From positions 186,001-250,000 of the forward strand of contig NZ_VMDW02000098.1 of the NCBI RefSeq assembly GCF_007644045.2: DNA of 64,000 nt, written 5' to 3'. This stretch comes from Vogesella urethralis (lineage in GTDB: Bacteria; Pseudomonadota; Gammaproteobacteria; Burkholderiales; Chromobacteriaceae). Position 1 is the stretch's first letter, and the number at the start of each line of letters is the position of its first letter. Of this stretch, positions 55,458 to 64,000 are shown piece after piece. The translations under genes were made by a program, and so were the position numbers. The notes under the pieces are model-generated. The model searched no databases. It had not been told where the DNA came from and saw only the letters and a program-made list of their open reading frames with translations.

Positions 55458-56492
55458 ATGATCCAGACCGATAACCTGATCGGCGGCGCACCCGAGCGCC
55501 GCATCGTCACCCCGCAACGTGCTTCCGAGCAGGAAGAGGCGCTGGAGCGCGCGCTACGCCCCAAGCTACTGGACGAGTACGTGGGCCAGAAAAAGGCGCG
55601 CGAGCAGTTGGAAATCTTCATTGAGGCCGCCAAAAAGCGTGGCGAGGCGCTGGACCACGTGCTGCTGTTCGGCCCGCCGGGCCTGGGCAAGACCACGCTG
55701 GCGCACATTGTGGCGCGCGAAATGGGCGTCAATCTGCGCCAGACCAGCGGCCCGGTGCTGGAACGCGCCGGCGACCTGGCGGCGCTGCTGACCAATCTGG
55801 AACCGCACGACGTGCTGTTCATCGACGAAATCCACCGCCTCAGCCCGGTGGTGGAGGAGATCCTCTACCCGGCGCTGGAGGATTACCAGATCGACATCAT
55901 GATCGGCGAAGGCCCGGCCGCGCGCTCGGTGAAGATCGACCTGCCGCCGTTCACGCTGATCGGCGCCACCACCCGCGCCGGCATGCTGACCAACCCGCTG
56001 CGCGACCGTTTCGGCATCGTGGCGCGGCTGGAGTTTTACAACGCCGAGGAGCTGACGCGCATCGTCACCCGCTCGGCCGGTCTGCTGAACGTGGAGTTGG
56101 CCGACGACGGCGCCTTCGAGGTGGCCCGCCGCAGCCGTGGTACGCCGCGTATTGCCAACCGCCTGCTGCGCCGGGTGCGCGATTACGCCGAGGTACGCGC
56201 CAACGGCGTAGTCAGCGCCGAGGTGGCCGACGCCGCGCTGGCGATGCTGGACGTGGACCCGGCCGGCCTGGACGTGATGGACCGCAAATTGCTTCAGGCC
56301 ATTCTGGACAAGTTCGGTGGCGGGCCGGTGGGGCTGGACAACGTGGCGGCGGCCATTGGCGAATCCACCGACACCATCGAAGACGTGATCGAACCCTATC
56401 TGATCCAGCAAGGCTATCTGCAGCGCACGCCACGGGGCCGCATGGCCACGGCACTGGCGTACACGCACTTTGGCCTGCCGATGAAAGACTGA
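55458..56492 (+). CDS. ruvB: Holliday junction ATPase motor RuvB
   Basis: Drives branch migration. The 344-residue AAA+ ATPase has Walker [10 protein letters not shown], Walker [10 protein letters not shown], sensor [19 protein letters not shown], arginine finger region [12 protein letters not shown] and a C-terminal winged helix. The ATG at 55458 (MIQTDN) is preferred; TTG at 55437 would add seven residues. It is 2 bp upstream of the amidotransferase gene. Confidence 0.97.
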   Translation: MIQTDNLIGGAPERRIVTPQRASEQEEALERALRPKLLDEYVGQKKAREQLEIFIEAAKKRGEALDHVLLFGPPGLGKTTLAHIVAREMGVNLRQTSGPVLERAGDLAALLTNLEPHDVLFIDEIHRLSPVVEEILYPALEDYQIDIMIGEGPAARSVKIDLPPFTLIGATTRAGMLTNPLRDRFGIVARLEFYNAEELTRIVTRSAGLLNVELADDGAFEVARRSRGTPRIANRLLRRVRDYAEVRANGVVSAEVADAALAMLDVDPAGLDVMDRKLLQAILDKFGGGPVGLDNVAAAIGESTDTIEDVIEPYLIQQGYLQRTPRGRMATALAYTHFGLPMKD

Positions 56493-56494
56493 GC

Positions 56495-57217
56495 ATGAAG
56501 CTGAAACTGATCATCAAGACCGGCGAACCCGGCAGCCCGGTGCGCGACCACCGCGGCCGTTTCGAAGACTGGATCGTGCGCGAAATGGGCGAGACGCCGG
56601 GCAGCTGGCAGGTGGTCTGGGTGGCGGCGGGCGAGACGCTGCCGCCGGTAGAGCGCGTGGCCGGCGCGGTGATCACCGGCTCGCTGGCGATGGTGAGCGA
56701 CCGTTTGCCGTGGAGCGAGGCGACGGCGGCGTGGCTGCGCCAGGCGCACGCGGCGCAGCTGCCGCTGCTGGGCATCTGTTACGGTCACCAGCTGCTGGCG
56801 CACGCACTGGGCGGCGAGGTCGGTTATCACCCGCAGGGGCCGGAAGTGGGCTCGGTGCATATCCGGCGCCACGAGCACGCTGCCGACGACCCGTTGCTGG
56901 GCGAGCTGCCGCCGCGTTTTGCCGCTAACGCTTTTCACTGGCAGACAGTGCTGAAGCTGCCACCGGGGGGCATTCCGCTGGCCAGCAACGATTGGGAGCC
57001 GCACCACGCCTTCCGCCTGGGCAATAGCTGGGGCCTGCAGTTCCACCCCGAGTTCGACGCCGAAGCCACGCGGCAGTTGATCCACGTGGCCGCCCCGGCG
57101 CTGGAACGCGACGGCCTGCAGCCACAGCAGTTGGCCGCCGGGGTGTGCCCCACGCCGGAGGCTGCCGCACTGCTGCGCCGCTTTGCCGCTTTGCTGGTGC
57201 AGCCCGCGTCGGCGTAG
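56495..57217 (+). CDS. Class I glutamine amidotransferase-like protein
   Basis: A 240-residue single GATase1 domain with the nucleophile Cys95 in GICYGHQLLAHALGG and His185/Glu187 in FHPEFDAE completing the triad. The sequence is of the stand-alone GMP-synthase-glutaminase-like type. It follows ruvB by 2 bp and is probably co-transcribed. The acceptor of ammonia is unknown. Confidence 0.88.
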   Translation: MKLKLIIKTGEPGSPVRDHRGRFEDWIVREMGETPGSWQVVWVAAGETLPPVERVAGAVITGSLAMVSDRLPWSEATAAWLRQAHAAQLPLLGICYGHQLLAHALGGEVGYHPQGPEVGSVHIRRHEHAADDPLLGELPPRFAANAFHWQTVLKLPPGGIPLASNDWEPHHAFRLGNSWGLQFHPEFDAEATRQLIHVAAPALERDGLQPQQLAAGVCPTPEAAALLRRFAALLVQPASA

Positions 57218-57262
57218 AATGCCGGCACGCTGCCGAATGGCACACATCAAAAGGGAGAAACC

Positions 57263-57679
57263 ATGTTTTACGCCTTGCTCATCGTCACCCTCGGCGTCGC
57301 GCTGCTGACGTCGGTATTGGTGGCACGCTTTTTCAGCGACGCCGTGCTGAAGATCCTCAAAAGCATCATCGGGCCGGAGCTGGCCGAAGCCTGGCGCAAG
57401 TACATGAGTTTCGCCATCGTGGTGGTCGGCGTGTCCGGCGGCGTCAACATGTGGGAAATCCAGAAGTACCTGCAGAATGGCCGCGAACAGGTGATGGAGC
57501 TGAACGGCCCGCGCTGGACCATGGAAATCTACCGCACCGCCATGGACACGCTGTCGCAGATTTCCTGGGTGATGCTGTTGTTTTTCCTGTGCGCGATGGT
57601 GGCCTACGTCATCATGCGCGTGGCCGAAAGCAGCCGCGAGCAACGCCGTTCCTCGCAGCGCGACGACGATGCCGCCTGA
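57263..57679 (+). CDS. Membrane protein of unknown function
   Basis: A 138-residue protein with an N-terminal helix (MFYALLIVTLGVALLTSVLVARFF), a hydrophobic segment (~47-62, YMSFAIVVVGVSGGVNM) and another (~97-120, ISWVMLLFFLCAMVAYVIM), then a charged tail (ESSREQRRSSQRDDDAA). A strong AAGGGAGAAACC site precedes the ATG. No family recognised. A clear terminator follows. Confidence 0.75.
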   Translation: MFYALLIVTLGVALLTSVLVARFFSDAVLKILKSIIGPELAEAWRKYMSFAIVVVGVSGGVNMWEIQKYLQNGREQVMELNGPRWTMEIYRTAMDTLSQISWVMLLFFLCAMVAYVIMRVAESSREQRRSSQRDDDAA

Positions 57680-57704
57680 GCTGTCAGCCGGTCTGCTACC
57701 CGCT

Positions 57705-57739
57705 AACCCCGTTTGCCGTGCAAACGGGGTTTTGTTTTG
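57705..57739 (+). terminator. Rho-independent terminator
   Basis: Perfect 12-bp arms AACCCCGTTTGC/GCAAACGGGGTT, 3-nt loop, followed by T-rich sequence, downstream of the membrane protein gene. Confidence 0.93.
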
Positions 57740-57823
57740 GCCCGAGCACCCCGATTTCAGCCATCCGGCCCTGTTTCTGCAGGCAGCCGGCACCGATGAC
57801 CTGCCTTTGTTCTGGAGCCTGCC

Positions 57824-59347
57824 ATGCAACTGCGCCTGATTCTGGGCGACCAGCTTAACGCTGCCCACAGCTGGTACCGCGAACGCCGCGACGACGTGGT
57901 GTACGTGCTGATGGAAACGCGCAGCGAAACCGACTACGTGCGCCACCACGCGCAAAAGGTGCTGGCCGTATTTGCCGCCATGCGCCGCTTTGCCGAGGCG
58001 CTGCAGGCGGCCGGCCACCGCGTGCATTACCTGCGCATTGGCGATGCGGCCAACCAGCACGATTTTGCCGCCAACCTGGCGTGGTTGGCCGCGCACTATG
58101 GCGCCAGCAGCCTGGCCTGCCAGCTGGCCGACGAACGCCGTGTCGATGCGCTATTGGCTGCGTTGCCGCAGCAAGTGGGCCTGCCGCTGACGCAGGTGGA
58201 CAGCGAGCATTTCTACACCACCCGTGACGAGGCGGCGCGGCTGTTCGGCAGCAAGGGCTGGCGCATGGAAACCTTCTACCGGCGCATGCGGCAGCAGCAC
58301 GGCGTGCTGCTGGACGCTGCCGGCAAGCCGGAAGGCGGGCAGTGGAACTACGACGCGGCCAACCGCGAGCCGTACCGTGGCGAGGTGGCGCTGGCGCCGT
58401 GGCCGTTTGCCGCCCATGACCTGGGATCGCTGTGGCAGGAGATTGTCGAGGCCGGTGTGCAGACGCTGGGTGAGCCGCAGGCCGGGGCGCTGCCGTGGCC
58501 GCTGACACGGCGCGAGGCACGGGCCTGGCTAGCCGATTTCCTCCAGCACCGCTTGCGTCACTTCGGTCGCTACCAGGACGCGCTGGTGCACGGCGAGGCC
58601 TGGCTGTTCCACAGCGGGCTGAGCTTTGCGCTGAACAGCAAGATGCTGTCGCCGCACGAAGTGGTGCAGGCGGCGGAAGCGGCCTGGCGCAGCGACCCGA
58701 CGCTGCCGCTGGCCAGCGTGGAGGGCTTCATCCGCCAGATTCTGGGCTGGCGCGAGTACGTGCGCGGCGTGTATTGGGCGCGGCCGGACTTTGGCAGCGT
58801 CAACGCCTTGCAGCACCAGCGGCCGTTGCCGCGCTGGTTCTGGGACGGCGACACCGGCATGGCCTGCGTGGCGCAGGCGGTGCAGGGCAGCCTGCAACAC
58901 GCTTACGCCCACCATATCCAGCGCCTGATGGTCACCGGCAATATCGCGTTGCTGCTGGGTTGCCACCCAGATGAAGTAGACGCTTGGTACCTGGGTATCT
59001 ACATCGATGCCTTCGAGTGGGTGGAGCAGCCCAATACGCGCGGTATGAGCCAGTGGGCCGACGGCGGCTTCATGGCCAGCAAGCCGTACGTGTCTGGCGG
59101 TGCGTACCTGGCGCGCATGGGCGACCACTGCGCGCAGTGCCGCTACGCGGTAAAGCAGAAAACCGGCCCTGGTGCCTGCCCGTTCAACAGCCTGTACTGG
59201 CACTTTCTGGCGCGGCACGAGGCCAAACTGGCGGCCAACCCTCGGCTGGCGATGCCGTACGCCAGCTGGCGCAAGATGGGCGAGGGCGCCCGCCAGGCGC
59301 TGCTGGCGCAGGCCGAGGCCTATCTGCAGGATGTGGACAGCCTGTAG
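57824..59347 (+). CDS. Iron-sulfur bacterial cryptochrome/(6-4) photolyase (PhrB-like)
   Basis: A 507-residue FAD flavoprotein of the FeS-BCP/CryPro class. The N-terminal Rossmann half begins LRLILGDQLNAAHSW. Four cysteines, C348 (TGMACV), C436, C439 (HCAQC) and C452 (GACPF), match the spacing of the 4Fe-4S ligands of Agrobacterium PhrB, with a two-residue offset. The GSVNALQH and ARMGDHC regions are also conserved. A DNA-repair or light-sensing role follows from the family; which one is not decidable here. Confidence 0.9.
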   Translation: MQLRLILGDQLNAAHSWYRERRDDVVYVLMETRSETDYVRHHAQKVLAVFAAMRRFAEALQAAGHRVHYLRIGDAANQHDFAANLAWLAAHYGASSLACQLADERRVDALLAALPQQVGLPLTQVDSEHFYTTRDEAARLFGSKGWRMETFYRRMRQQHGVLLDAAGKPEGGQWNYDAANREPYRGEVALAPWPFAAHDLGSLWQEIVEAGVQTLGEPQAGALPWPLTRREARAWLADFLQHRLRHFGRYQDALVHGEAWLFHSGLSFALNSKMLSPHEVVQAAEAAWRSDPTLPLASVEGFIRQILGWREYVRGVYWARPDFGSVNALQHQRPLPRWFWDGDTGMACVAQAVQGSLQHAYAHHIQRLMVTGNIALLLGCHPDEVDAWYLGIYIDAFEWVEQPNTRGMSQWADGGFMASKPYVSGGAYLARMGDHCAQCRYAVKQKTGPGACPFNSLYWHFLARHEAKLAANPRLAMPYASWRKMGEGARQALLAQAEAYLQDVDSL

Positions 59348-59358
59348 CGCCCGCCATG

Positions 59359-59390
59359 AAAAATGCCGCCCCCCGCAAGGGGGACGGCAT
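59359..59390 (-). terminator. Terminator after proB
   Basis: On the minus strand, ATGCCGTCCCCC pairs with GGGGGGCGGCAT around a short loop, followed by a T-run (A tract at 59359-59363). It lies downstream of leftward proB. Confidence 0.85.
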
Positions 59391-59422
59391 CAGGGTTGGC
59401 CGCAACCACCGCCGTTTGGCGC

Positions 59423-60541
59423 TTACAGCGTCACCATATTGTCGCGGTGTACCAGCTCCGGCTCTACCAGATAGCCCAGCACGCCTTCGATGTCGCGGGT
59501 GGCCTTGCGCATGATCAGCCGCGCTTCTTCCGAGCTGTAGTTCACCAGCCCGCGCGCCACTTCCAGACCCTGCTCGTCCACGCAGGCCACGGCGTCGCCA
59601 CGCAGGAAGCTGCCCTCTACCGCGATGACGCCGATCGGCAGCAGGCTGGTGCCTTTTTCGCGTACCGCGAGCGCGGCGCCGGCGTCCAGTACCAGCTTGC
59701 CGGACAGCTGCAGGTGGTCGGCCAGCCACTGCTTGCGCGCCGCCAGGCGGGTGGTGGGCGCATTCAGCTGGGTGCCGATGCCTTCACCGTCGGCCAGGCG
59801 CGACAGCACGCTCGCTTCGCGGCCGCTGGCAATCACGGTGGCGGCACCGCTGCGCGCCGCGCGCTTGGCAGCGATGATCTTGGTGTACATGCCGCCGGTG
59901 CCCACGCTGGAGCCGGCGCCGCCGGCCATGGCTTCCAGCGCCGGGTTGCCGGCTTCGGCTTCGTGGATGAACTCGGCGTCGGGGTGTTTGCGCGGGTCGG
60001 CACTGTACAGGCCACGCTGGTCGGTGAGGATGACCAGCGCGTCGGCTTCGATCAGGTTGGTGACCAGCGCACCCAGCGTGTCGTTATCGCCAAAGCGGAT
60101 CTCGCTGGTGACCACGGTGTCGTTCTCGTTGATGATGGGTACCACGCCCAGTGTGAGCAGGGTGGACAGCGTGGTGCGGGCGTTCAGGTAACGCAGGCGG
60201 TCGGACAGGTCTTCGTGGGTCAGCAGCACCTGGGCAGTTTGCAGGCCGTACTCGCGAAATGCGCTTTCATACGCCTGGCACAGGCCCATCTGGCCGACGG
60301 CAGCGGCGGCTTGCAGCTCGTGTACGGCTTTCGGGCGCTTGGCCCAGCCCAGACGCTGGCAGCCTTCGGCAATGGCACCACTGGAAACCAGCACCACCTG
60401 CTTGCCACGGCGGCGCAGTTCGGCGATCTCGGCGGCCCAGCGCGCCAGCGCGCCGTGGTCCAGGCCTTTGCCGTCGTTGGTTACCAGGCTGGAGCCCACT
60501 TTCACCACGATACGCGTGGCGGTATGAATCACCGATTGCAT
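59423..60541 (-). CDS. proB: Glutamate 5-kinase
   Basis: First step of proline synthesis. The 372-residue product has the amino acid kinase domain ([72 protein letters not shown]) and a C-terminal PUA domain (~275-372). The ATG at 60541 is the family start. It is 56 kb from proA, so the pathway genes are unlinked. It is downstream of the PilZ gene on the same strand. Confidence 0.96.
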   Translation of the reverse strand: MQSVIHTATRIVVKVGSSLVTNDGKGLDHGALARWAAEIAELRRRGKQVVLVSSGAIAEGCQRLGWAKRPKAVHELQAAAAVGQMGLCQAYESAFREYGLQTAQVLLTHEDLSDRLRYLNARTTLSTLLTLGVVPIINENDTVVTSEIRFGDNDTLGALVTNLIEADALVILTDQRGLYSADPRKHPDAEFIHEAEAGNPALEAMAGGAGSSVGTGGMYTKIIAAKRAARSGAATVIASGREASVLSRLADGEGIGTQLNAPTTRLAARKQWLADHLQLSGKLVLDAGAALAVREKGTSLLPIGVIAVEGSFLRGDAVACVDEQGLEVARGLVNYSSEEARLIMRKATRDIEGVLGYLVEPELVHRDNMVTL

Positions 60542-60611
60542 CCGTACTGCTTCCTGTTCGACAAAAAACGGAGTGTCAGTGTAACGCATTCCGCCGCGAT
60601 GGTGCGCCGCG

Positions 60612-62222
60612 TCAGAAGGCGCTGCTGGGCTGGAATTCCACGAACTGGTAGTAGGCGGTCTGGGCATCCAGCGCGGTCAGGCGCACCAGCTGTTCGCCGT
60701 GGCGGGTCAGCAGGCGGAATTCGCGCAGCTTCTGGTAGGGGCGACCACTCAGCACCAGCATGGGCTGGCGATTGCTACCGGTCGTTGGTGACAGCAGCAG
60801 CGCCATCTGGAACTGGTCGTTGGGGTGGGTGATGACCGGCATCACCATCACCGCCTCCGGTAGCGGGCCCAGTTGTTCCAGCCCGCATTCGGCTTCCATG
60901 CCTTCGCCGCGCAGGTTGACCCAGCGTACGGTGGCCAGATGCCAGGCTTTGCCTGGTACACGCAACATGGCCAGTTCGCCGGTGCGCAACGGGTGGTGGT
61001 GTGACTCGCCGCGCAGCAGCATGCCGCCGGCGCTGAGGTTGAGCATGTTCAGGCGCGAAGGTGTCGCTGGTAGCGGCCGCTGGAAGCGCGGCGGTGGCGG
61101 CGGTACGTTGTCGGGTGCAGCCAGCAGGGTAGCGTCGCCGGCTTGGGTGTCGGTACTGCTGGGTTGTCCGGGGGCCGCGGGCAGGGGGAAGTCCCATTCG
61201 GCGTGATTGGCGATGAACCAGCAGGTAGGCAGCAGGGTCACCAGCTCGACTTCCTGCTGGCTGTCGTGCCGCGGGTAGCGTCGCTGCGGGGCGCTTTGCC
61301 ACTCTTGCATCAAGCGCAGTACGCGTTGCAGCTCCTCGGCCAGCAGGGTGTCGTCGCTTCGGTTCTGCAGCAGGCGCTGCAGGCTGAGCAGTTTTTCCAG
61401 CAACTCATGCTGTAAGTGCTGGGTGTCGACGATCCAGAAGATATGGCCGTGCGTCGGCGCCTCGCTATAAAAGCGGGGCGGGTAGTCTTGCTCGCTGCGG
61501 TAGGCAAAGGCGCCGTGTCGTTCGGGCAGCCGGTCTACCTGTACCAGATGCAGGCATTTGGCGTACTTGCGGATCAGCAGCAGCGTGTAGTCGATCAGCG
61601 CTGGCTCCATGCGGTTGCAGGAGGTCATGCCCAGCAGCAGTAACTGACGGTACAGTGAACCGACGCTGTCTTCCTTTTCGTTCAGCGCCTTGCCTTCCCA
61701 GCCCTGTTCCAGCGCATACAGGAAAATCTGGTGGCAATCTCGCCAGAAGCCGGGCGGTGCTGTGGTGTAGGTGCGGGCGTACAGCAAGGCCAGTTGGCGC
61801 GCGCTGAGCATGGTGAGGTTCAGCGCCTCGATCTTGTGGCGGTCCAGCGCAAACAGCCCGTGTTCGTGGCTGCGGTCGAGCAGCACACGCTTGAAACCGT
61901 TGTGGATCAGGATGGACAGATGCTGTGCCAGCAATGCGGCACGCCGTGCCCGGACATAGGTGGTGAGCTCGCCCGGTCTGGCCTCGGCTTCCAGTACCGG
62001 CAGCAGCCGGTCCTGCGCTTGCAGGTACAGTCGTAGCAGCTGCAAGCGGCTGGAAGGGGGAAGCTTGATGCAGTTCAGCTGGGCCAGCGCATCGCGGATC
62101 GTCTGCGCGCAGTCGAACGGCTGCGTGTAGGGCAGGTGCTGGAGCCAGGCTTCCAGCTGATCGGGATCGCACATCACCATGACCGGGTCGAGGTGCGGTG
62201 CGCTGAGCGACAGGTTGAGCAT
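60612..62222 (-). CDS. PilZ-domain protein with long N-terminal region
   Basis: A 536-residue cytoplasmic protein. Residues ~1-310 form a mostly helical region I do not recognise. The C-terminal part has RRYPRHD (~315-321, the RxxxR c-di-GMP motif) and NLSAGGMLL (~391-399, the N/DxSxxG motif), separated by a Pro-rich insertion, and a further beta region ([20 protein letters not shown]). Thus a c-di-GMP receptor. It is 70 bp upstream of proB and 110 bp downstream of bioA; the gap to bioA is AT-rich and likely holds its promoter. Confidence 0.83.
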   Translation of the reverse strand: MLNLSLSAPHLDPVMVMCDPDQLEAWLQHLPYTQPFDCAQTIRDALAQLNCIKLPPSSRLQLLRLYLQAQDRLLPVLEAEARPGELTTYVRARRAALLAQHLSILIHNGFKRVLLDRSHEHGLFALDRHKIEALNLTMLSARQLALLYARTYTTAPPGFWRDCHQIFLYALEQGWEGKALNEKEDSVGSLYRQLLLLGMTSCNRMEPALIDYTLLLIRKYAKCLHLVQVDRLPERHGAFAYRSEQDYPPRFYSEAPTHGHIFWIVDTQHLQHELLEKLLSLQRLLQNRSDDTLLAEELQRVLRLMQEWQSAPQRRYPRHDSQQEVELVTLLPTCWFIANHAEWDFPLPAAPGQPSSTDTQAGDATLLAAPDNVPPPPPRFQRPLPATPSRLNMLNLSAGGMLLRGESHHHPLRTGELAMLRVPGKAWHLATVRWVNLRGEGMEAECGLEQLGPLPEAVMVMPVITHPNDQFQMALLLSPTTGSNRQPMLVLSGRPYQKLREFRLLTRHGEQLVRLTALDAQTAYYQFVEFQPSSAF

Positions 62223-62332
62223 GCGGTTAGGCCAAATGGATAATTTAACAGAGTATATAAAATCTGGCGAAGACCGTGGGCATCACCGTTATTGCCGGCT
62301 GCAGCCTGCCATACTCGGTCCCAACCTCGGCC

Positions 62333-63688
62333 TCAGGGCAGGGCGGTCTCTGGGCCATTCTCCGCCGCCGCATGGCCAGCCAGTTGCGCCAGCACTGCCA
62401 GCGTGGCCTGTTGTAACTGCAACATCTGTGCCTCCTCGATGATGTAAGGCGGCATGAAGTACACCGTTTTGCCGATCGGGCGCACCAGACAGCCGCGCGC
62501 CAGCATGGCCTGGAAGAAGGCGACGGCAAAGTCGCTGCGTGGGCTATCCACATCAAAGGCCCAGATCATGCCTTGGTGGCGGAAATGCCGTACCGCCGGG
62601 TGGGCAGCGACCGGTGCCAGGATCCGGCTGAAGCATTCGGCAGTGGCACGGTTGCGGGCCAGCACGTTTTCATCGTCGAAAATGGCCAGTACTTCCAGCG
62701 CGGCACGGCAGGCCAGCGCGTTACCGGTATAGCTGTGCGAGTGCAGAAAGCCGCGCGTGACGTCGTCGTCGTAGAACGCCTGGTACACGCTGTCGGTGGT
62801 AAGCACACAGGACAGCGGCAGGTAGCCGCCGGTGATGCCTTTGGACAGGCACAGGAAGTCTGGCGTGATGCCGGCTTGCTGGTAGGCAAACAGGCTGCCG
62901 GTACGGCCGAAACCGACGGCGATTTCATCGGCAATCAGGTGTATCTGGTAGCGGTCACACAGCGCACGGGCACGCTGCAGGTAGACCGGATGGTACATCG
63001 CCATGCCGGCGGCGCCTTGTACCAGCGGCTCGATGATCAGCGCGGCAATCTGGTCGTGTTTGGCCGCCAGCAAGGCTGCCAGCGCGTCGGCCGCGCGCAG
63101 CGCGTAGCTTTCGGCGCTTTCACCGTCTGCGGCCAACCTGGCGTCCGGGCTGGGCACGCGGAAGTTCTGTTGCAACAGCGGGGCATAGGTTTGCGAGAAC
63201 AGCGGAACGTCGGTGACGGCCAGCGCACCGGCGGTTTCGCCGTGGTAGCTGTTTTCCAGGCTGACAAAGCGCTGTTTGCTGCCTTGCCCGTGGTTGCGCC
63301 AGTAATGGAAGCTCATCTTCAGCGCAATTTCGGTGGCGCTGGCACCATCGGAGCCATAAAACGCGTGCCCAAGGCCGGACGCGGCTGCTAGCTTCTCGGA
63401 TAGCTCTACCACGGGCTGCTGGGTAAAACCGGCCAGGATCACGTGCTCCAGCGTATCCAGCTGGTCCTTGATGGCTTGCTTGATGCGCGGATGGTTATGG
63501 CCGAACAGGTTTACCCACCAGGAGCTGACGGCGTCGATATAGCGCTTGCCGTCAAAATCTTCTAGCCAGATGCCATCTGCCCGGGCAATGGGGACGATGG
63601 GCAGGGTTTCGTGGCGTTTCATCTGGGTACACGGGTGCCATACAGCGGCGCGGCTGCGGGCCAGCCATTGATCGTTGTGCGAGGTCAT
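62333..63688 (-). CDS. bioA: Adenosylmethionine-8-amino-7-oxononanoate aminotransferase
   Basis: PLP aminotransferase of biotin synthesis (KAPA to DAPA). The 451-residue product has WHPCTQM at the N-terminus, SSWWVNLFGHNHPRI, YGSDGASATEIALK, NSYHGET, and the PLP lysine K283 in CLSKGITGGYLPLS. RLAADGE at 184-190 uses the 12-mer. The start at 63688 is family-like. It is not near other bio genes in this window. The gene is divergent from the pilin gene. Confidence 0.95.
   Translation of the reverse strand: MTSHNDQWLARSRAAVWHPCTQMKRHETLPIVPIARADGIWLEDFDGKRYIDAVSSWWVNLFGHNHPRIKQAIKDQLDTLEHVILAGFTQQPVVELSEKLAAASGLGHAFYGSDGASATEIALKMSFHYWRNHGQGSKQRFVSLENSYHGETAGALAVTDVPLFSQTYAPLLQQNFRVPSPDARLAADGESAESYALRAADALAALLAAKHDQIAALIIEPLVQGAAGMAMYHPVYLQRARALCDRYQIHLIADEIAVGFGRTGSLFAYQQAGITPDFLCLSKGITGGYLPLSCVLTTDSVYQAFYDDDVTRGFLHSHSYTGNALACRAALEVLAIFDDENVLARNRATAECFSRILAPVAAHPAVRHFRHQGMIWAFDVDSPRSDFAVAFFQAMLARGCLVRPIGKTVYFMPPYIIEEAQMLQLQQATLAVLAQLAGHAAAENGPETALP
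63128..63139 (-). repeat. Dispersed 12-mer, exact copy (minus strand)
   Basis: In bioA, read AGG TTG GCC GCA (Arg-Leu-Ala-Ala). Confidence 0.9.
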
Positions 63689-63756
63689 GACGCAATCCGG
63701 CAAAGACAGGGATGGCGGATGCTAACACGGGGCCGCTCAGTGCTGCCGGGTGACGA

Positions 63757-63778
63757 AAATTGTCAGTGCTGACAATTT
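63757..63778. promoter_or_regulatory. Perfect palindrome upstream of the pilin gene (candidate enhancer or operator)
   Basis: Arms AAATTGTCAG and CTGACAATTT around TG, perfect over 22 bp. Both arms carry TGTC, similar to reported PilR sites. It lies about 50 bp upstream of the sigma-54 -24 element, a usual place for an enhancer-binding protein, but could instead regulate bioA. Confidence 0.6.
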
Positions 63779-63828
63779 ATGCGGCGCATCCACCACGATT
63801 TGACGGTGCGCACAGCAGAAGTCCGACC

Positions 63829-63845
63829 TGGCACAGCCCTTGCAA
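63829..63845 (+). promoter_or_regulatory. Sigma-54 (-24/-12) promoter of the pilin gene
   Basis: TGGCACAGCCCTTGCAA matches the consensus TGGCAC-N5-TTGCA exactly, with GG and GC at canonical spacing. A transcript would start near 63855, about 30 bases before the pilin ATG. Type IV pilin genes in several genera are sigma-54/PilR dependent. Confidence 0.85.
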
Positions 63846-63886
63846 GTATTGCGGCAACCTTTACTGATGATGCTTTTTTATTCAAA

Positions 63887-64000
63887 ATGAATGAACAGAT
63901 GCAGGCAGGCTTCACGCTAATAGAACTGATGATGGTGGTTGCCATCATCGGCATTCTGGCGGCTGTCGCCATCCCTGCTTACCAGGATTACACTCGGCGC
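63887..64000 (+). CDS. Type IV major-type pilin, 5' part (runs off window)
   Basis: The first 38 residues are visible: a short leader MNEQMQAG, the prepilin peptidase site G|FTLIE with Glu5, the hydrophobic helix [19 protein letters not shown], then QDYTRR. This is a class IVa pilin (PilA/PilE-like). The leader lacks Lys/Arg near the cleavage site, and no clear ribosome site precedes the ATG at 63887. Transcription is likely from the sigma-54 promoter. Type IV pilins also serve DNA uptake, which is relevant to the dispersed 12-mer. Confidence 0.93.
   Translation, partial: MNEQMQAGFTLIELMMVVAIIGILAAVAIPAYQDYTRR

Overview
The window is GC-rich, densely coded chromosomal DNA from a Gram-negative bacterium. 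Membrane and envelope genes (lptD, surA, amgK-murU), a type IV pilin and the betaproteobacterial flavor of many genes suggest a betaproteobacterium, most likely order Neisseriales (Vogesella/Chromobacterium-like). That assignment is inference from gene content only. I see no rRNA, tRNA, insertion sequence, prophage or CRISPR array.

Layout. 1-11.5 kb holds housekeeping and signalling genes: the C-terminus of a chemoreceptor, prpE, proA, a membrane diguanylate cyclase, a glutamine-synthetase-like ligase, a universal stress protein, a TlyA-type rRNA methyltransferase, a YceH-like protein, an outer-membrane protein and a pseudouridine synthase. 11.5-30.3 kb is a purine catabolism island. It encodes guanine and 8-oxoguanine deaminases, xanthine dehydrogenase with its XdhC chaperone, a membrane urate oxidase (PuuD) with a cytochrome c domain, HIU hydrolase, OHCU decarboxylase, PuuE allantoinase, allantoicase, ureidoglycolate lyase, a BMP-type ABC importer, a second small deaminase and a LysR regulator. 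A cupin just beyond may belong to the same regulon. Together these take guanine, 8-oxoguanine or xanthine to glyoxylate and urea, and eleven of the genes form one tightly packed 13.4 kb run.

30.8-43.4 kb holds an MFS-acyltransferase fusion, NAMPT-type nadV, small enzymes, a 2-hydroxyacid dehydrogenase, an EAL protein, a structured non-coding stretch (39.1-39.57 kb) and a 1281-residue FAD/Fe-S oxidoreductase. 43.6-49.97 kb carries lptD-surA-pdxA divergent from amgK-murU. 49.97-56.5 kb carries ruvC, ruvA and ruvB separated by other genes. The right end has a glutamine amidotransferase, an Fe-S photolyase-like protein, proB, a PilZ protein, an orphan bioA and the start of a type IV pilin gene with a near-perfect sigma-54 promoter.

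The most unusual signal is a dispersed 12-mer, AGGTTGGCCGCA. I found 15 exact copies by eye, on both strands, in coding and intergenic DNA, plus about 18 one-mismatch copies and a 20-bp palindrome made of two copies. In genes it is read in several frames, giving different peptides, and five times it forces an AGG Arg codon. It behaves like a DNA uptake sequence or another genome-wide recognition motif, and it is not the known Neisseria uptake sequence.
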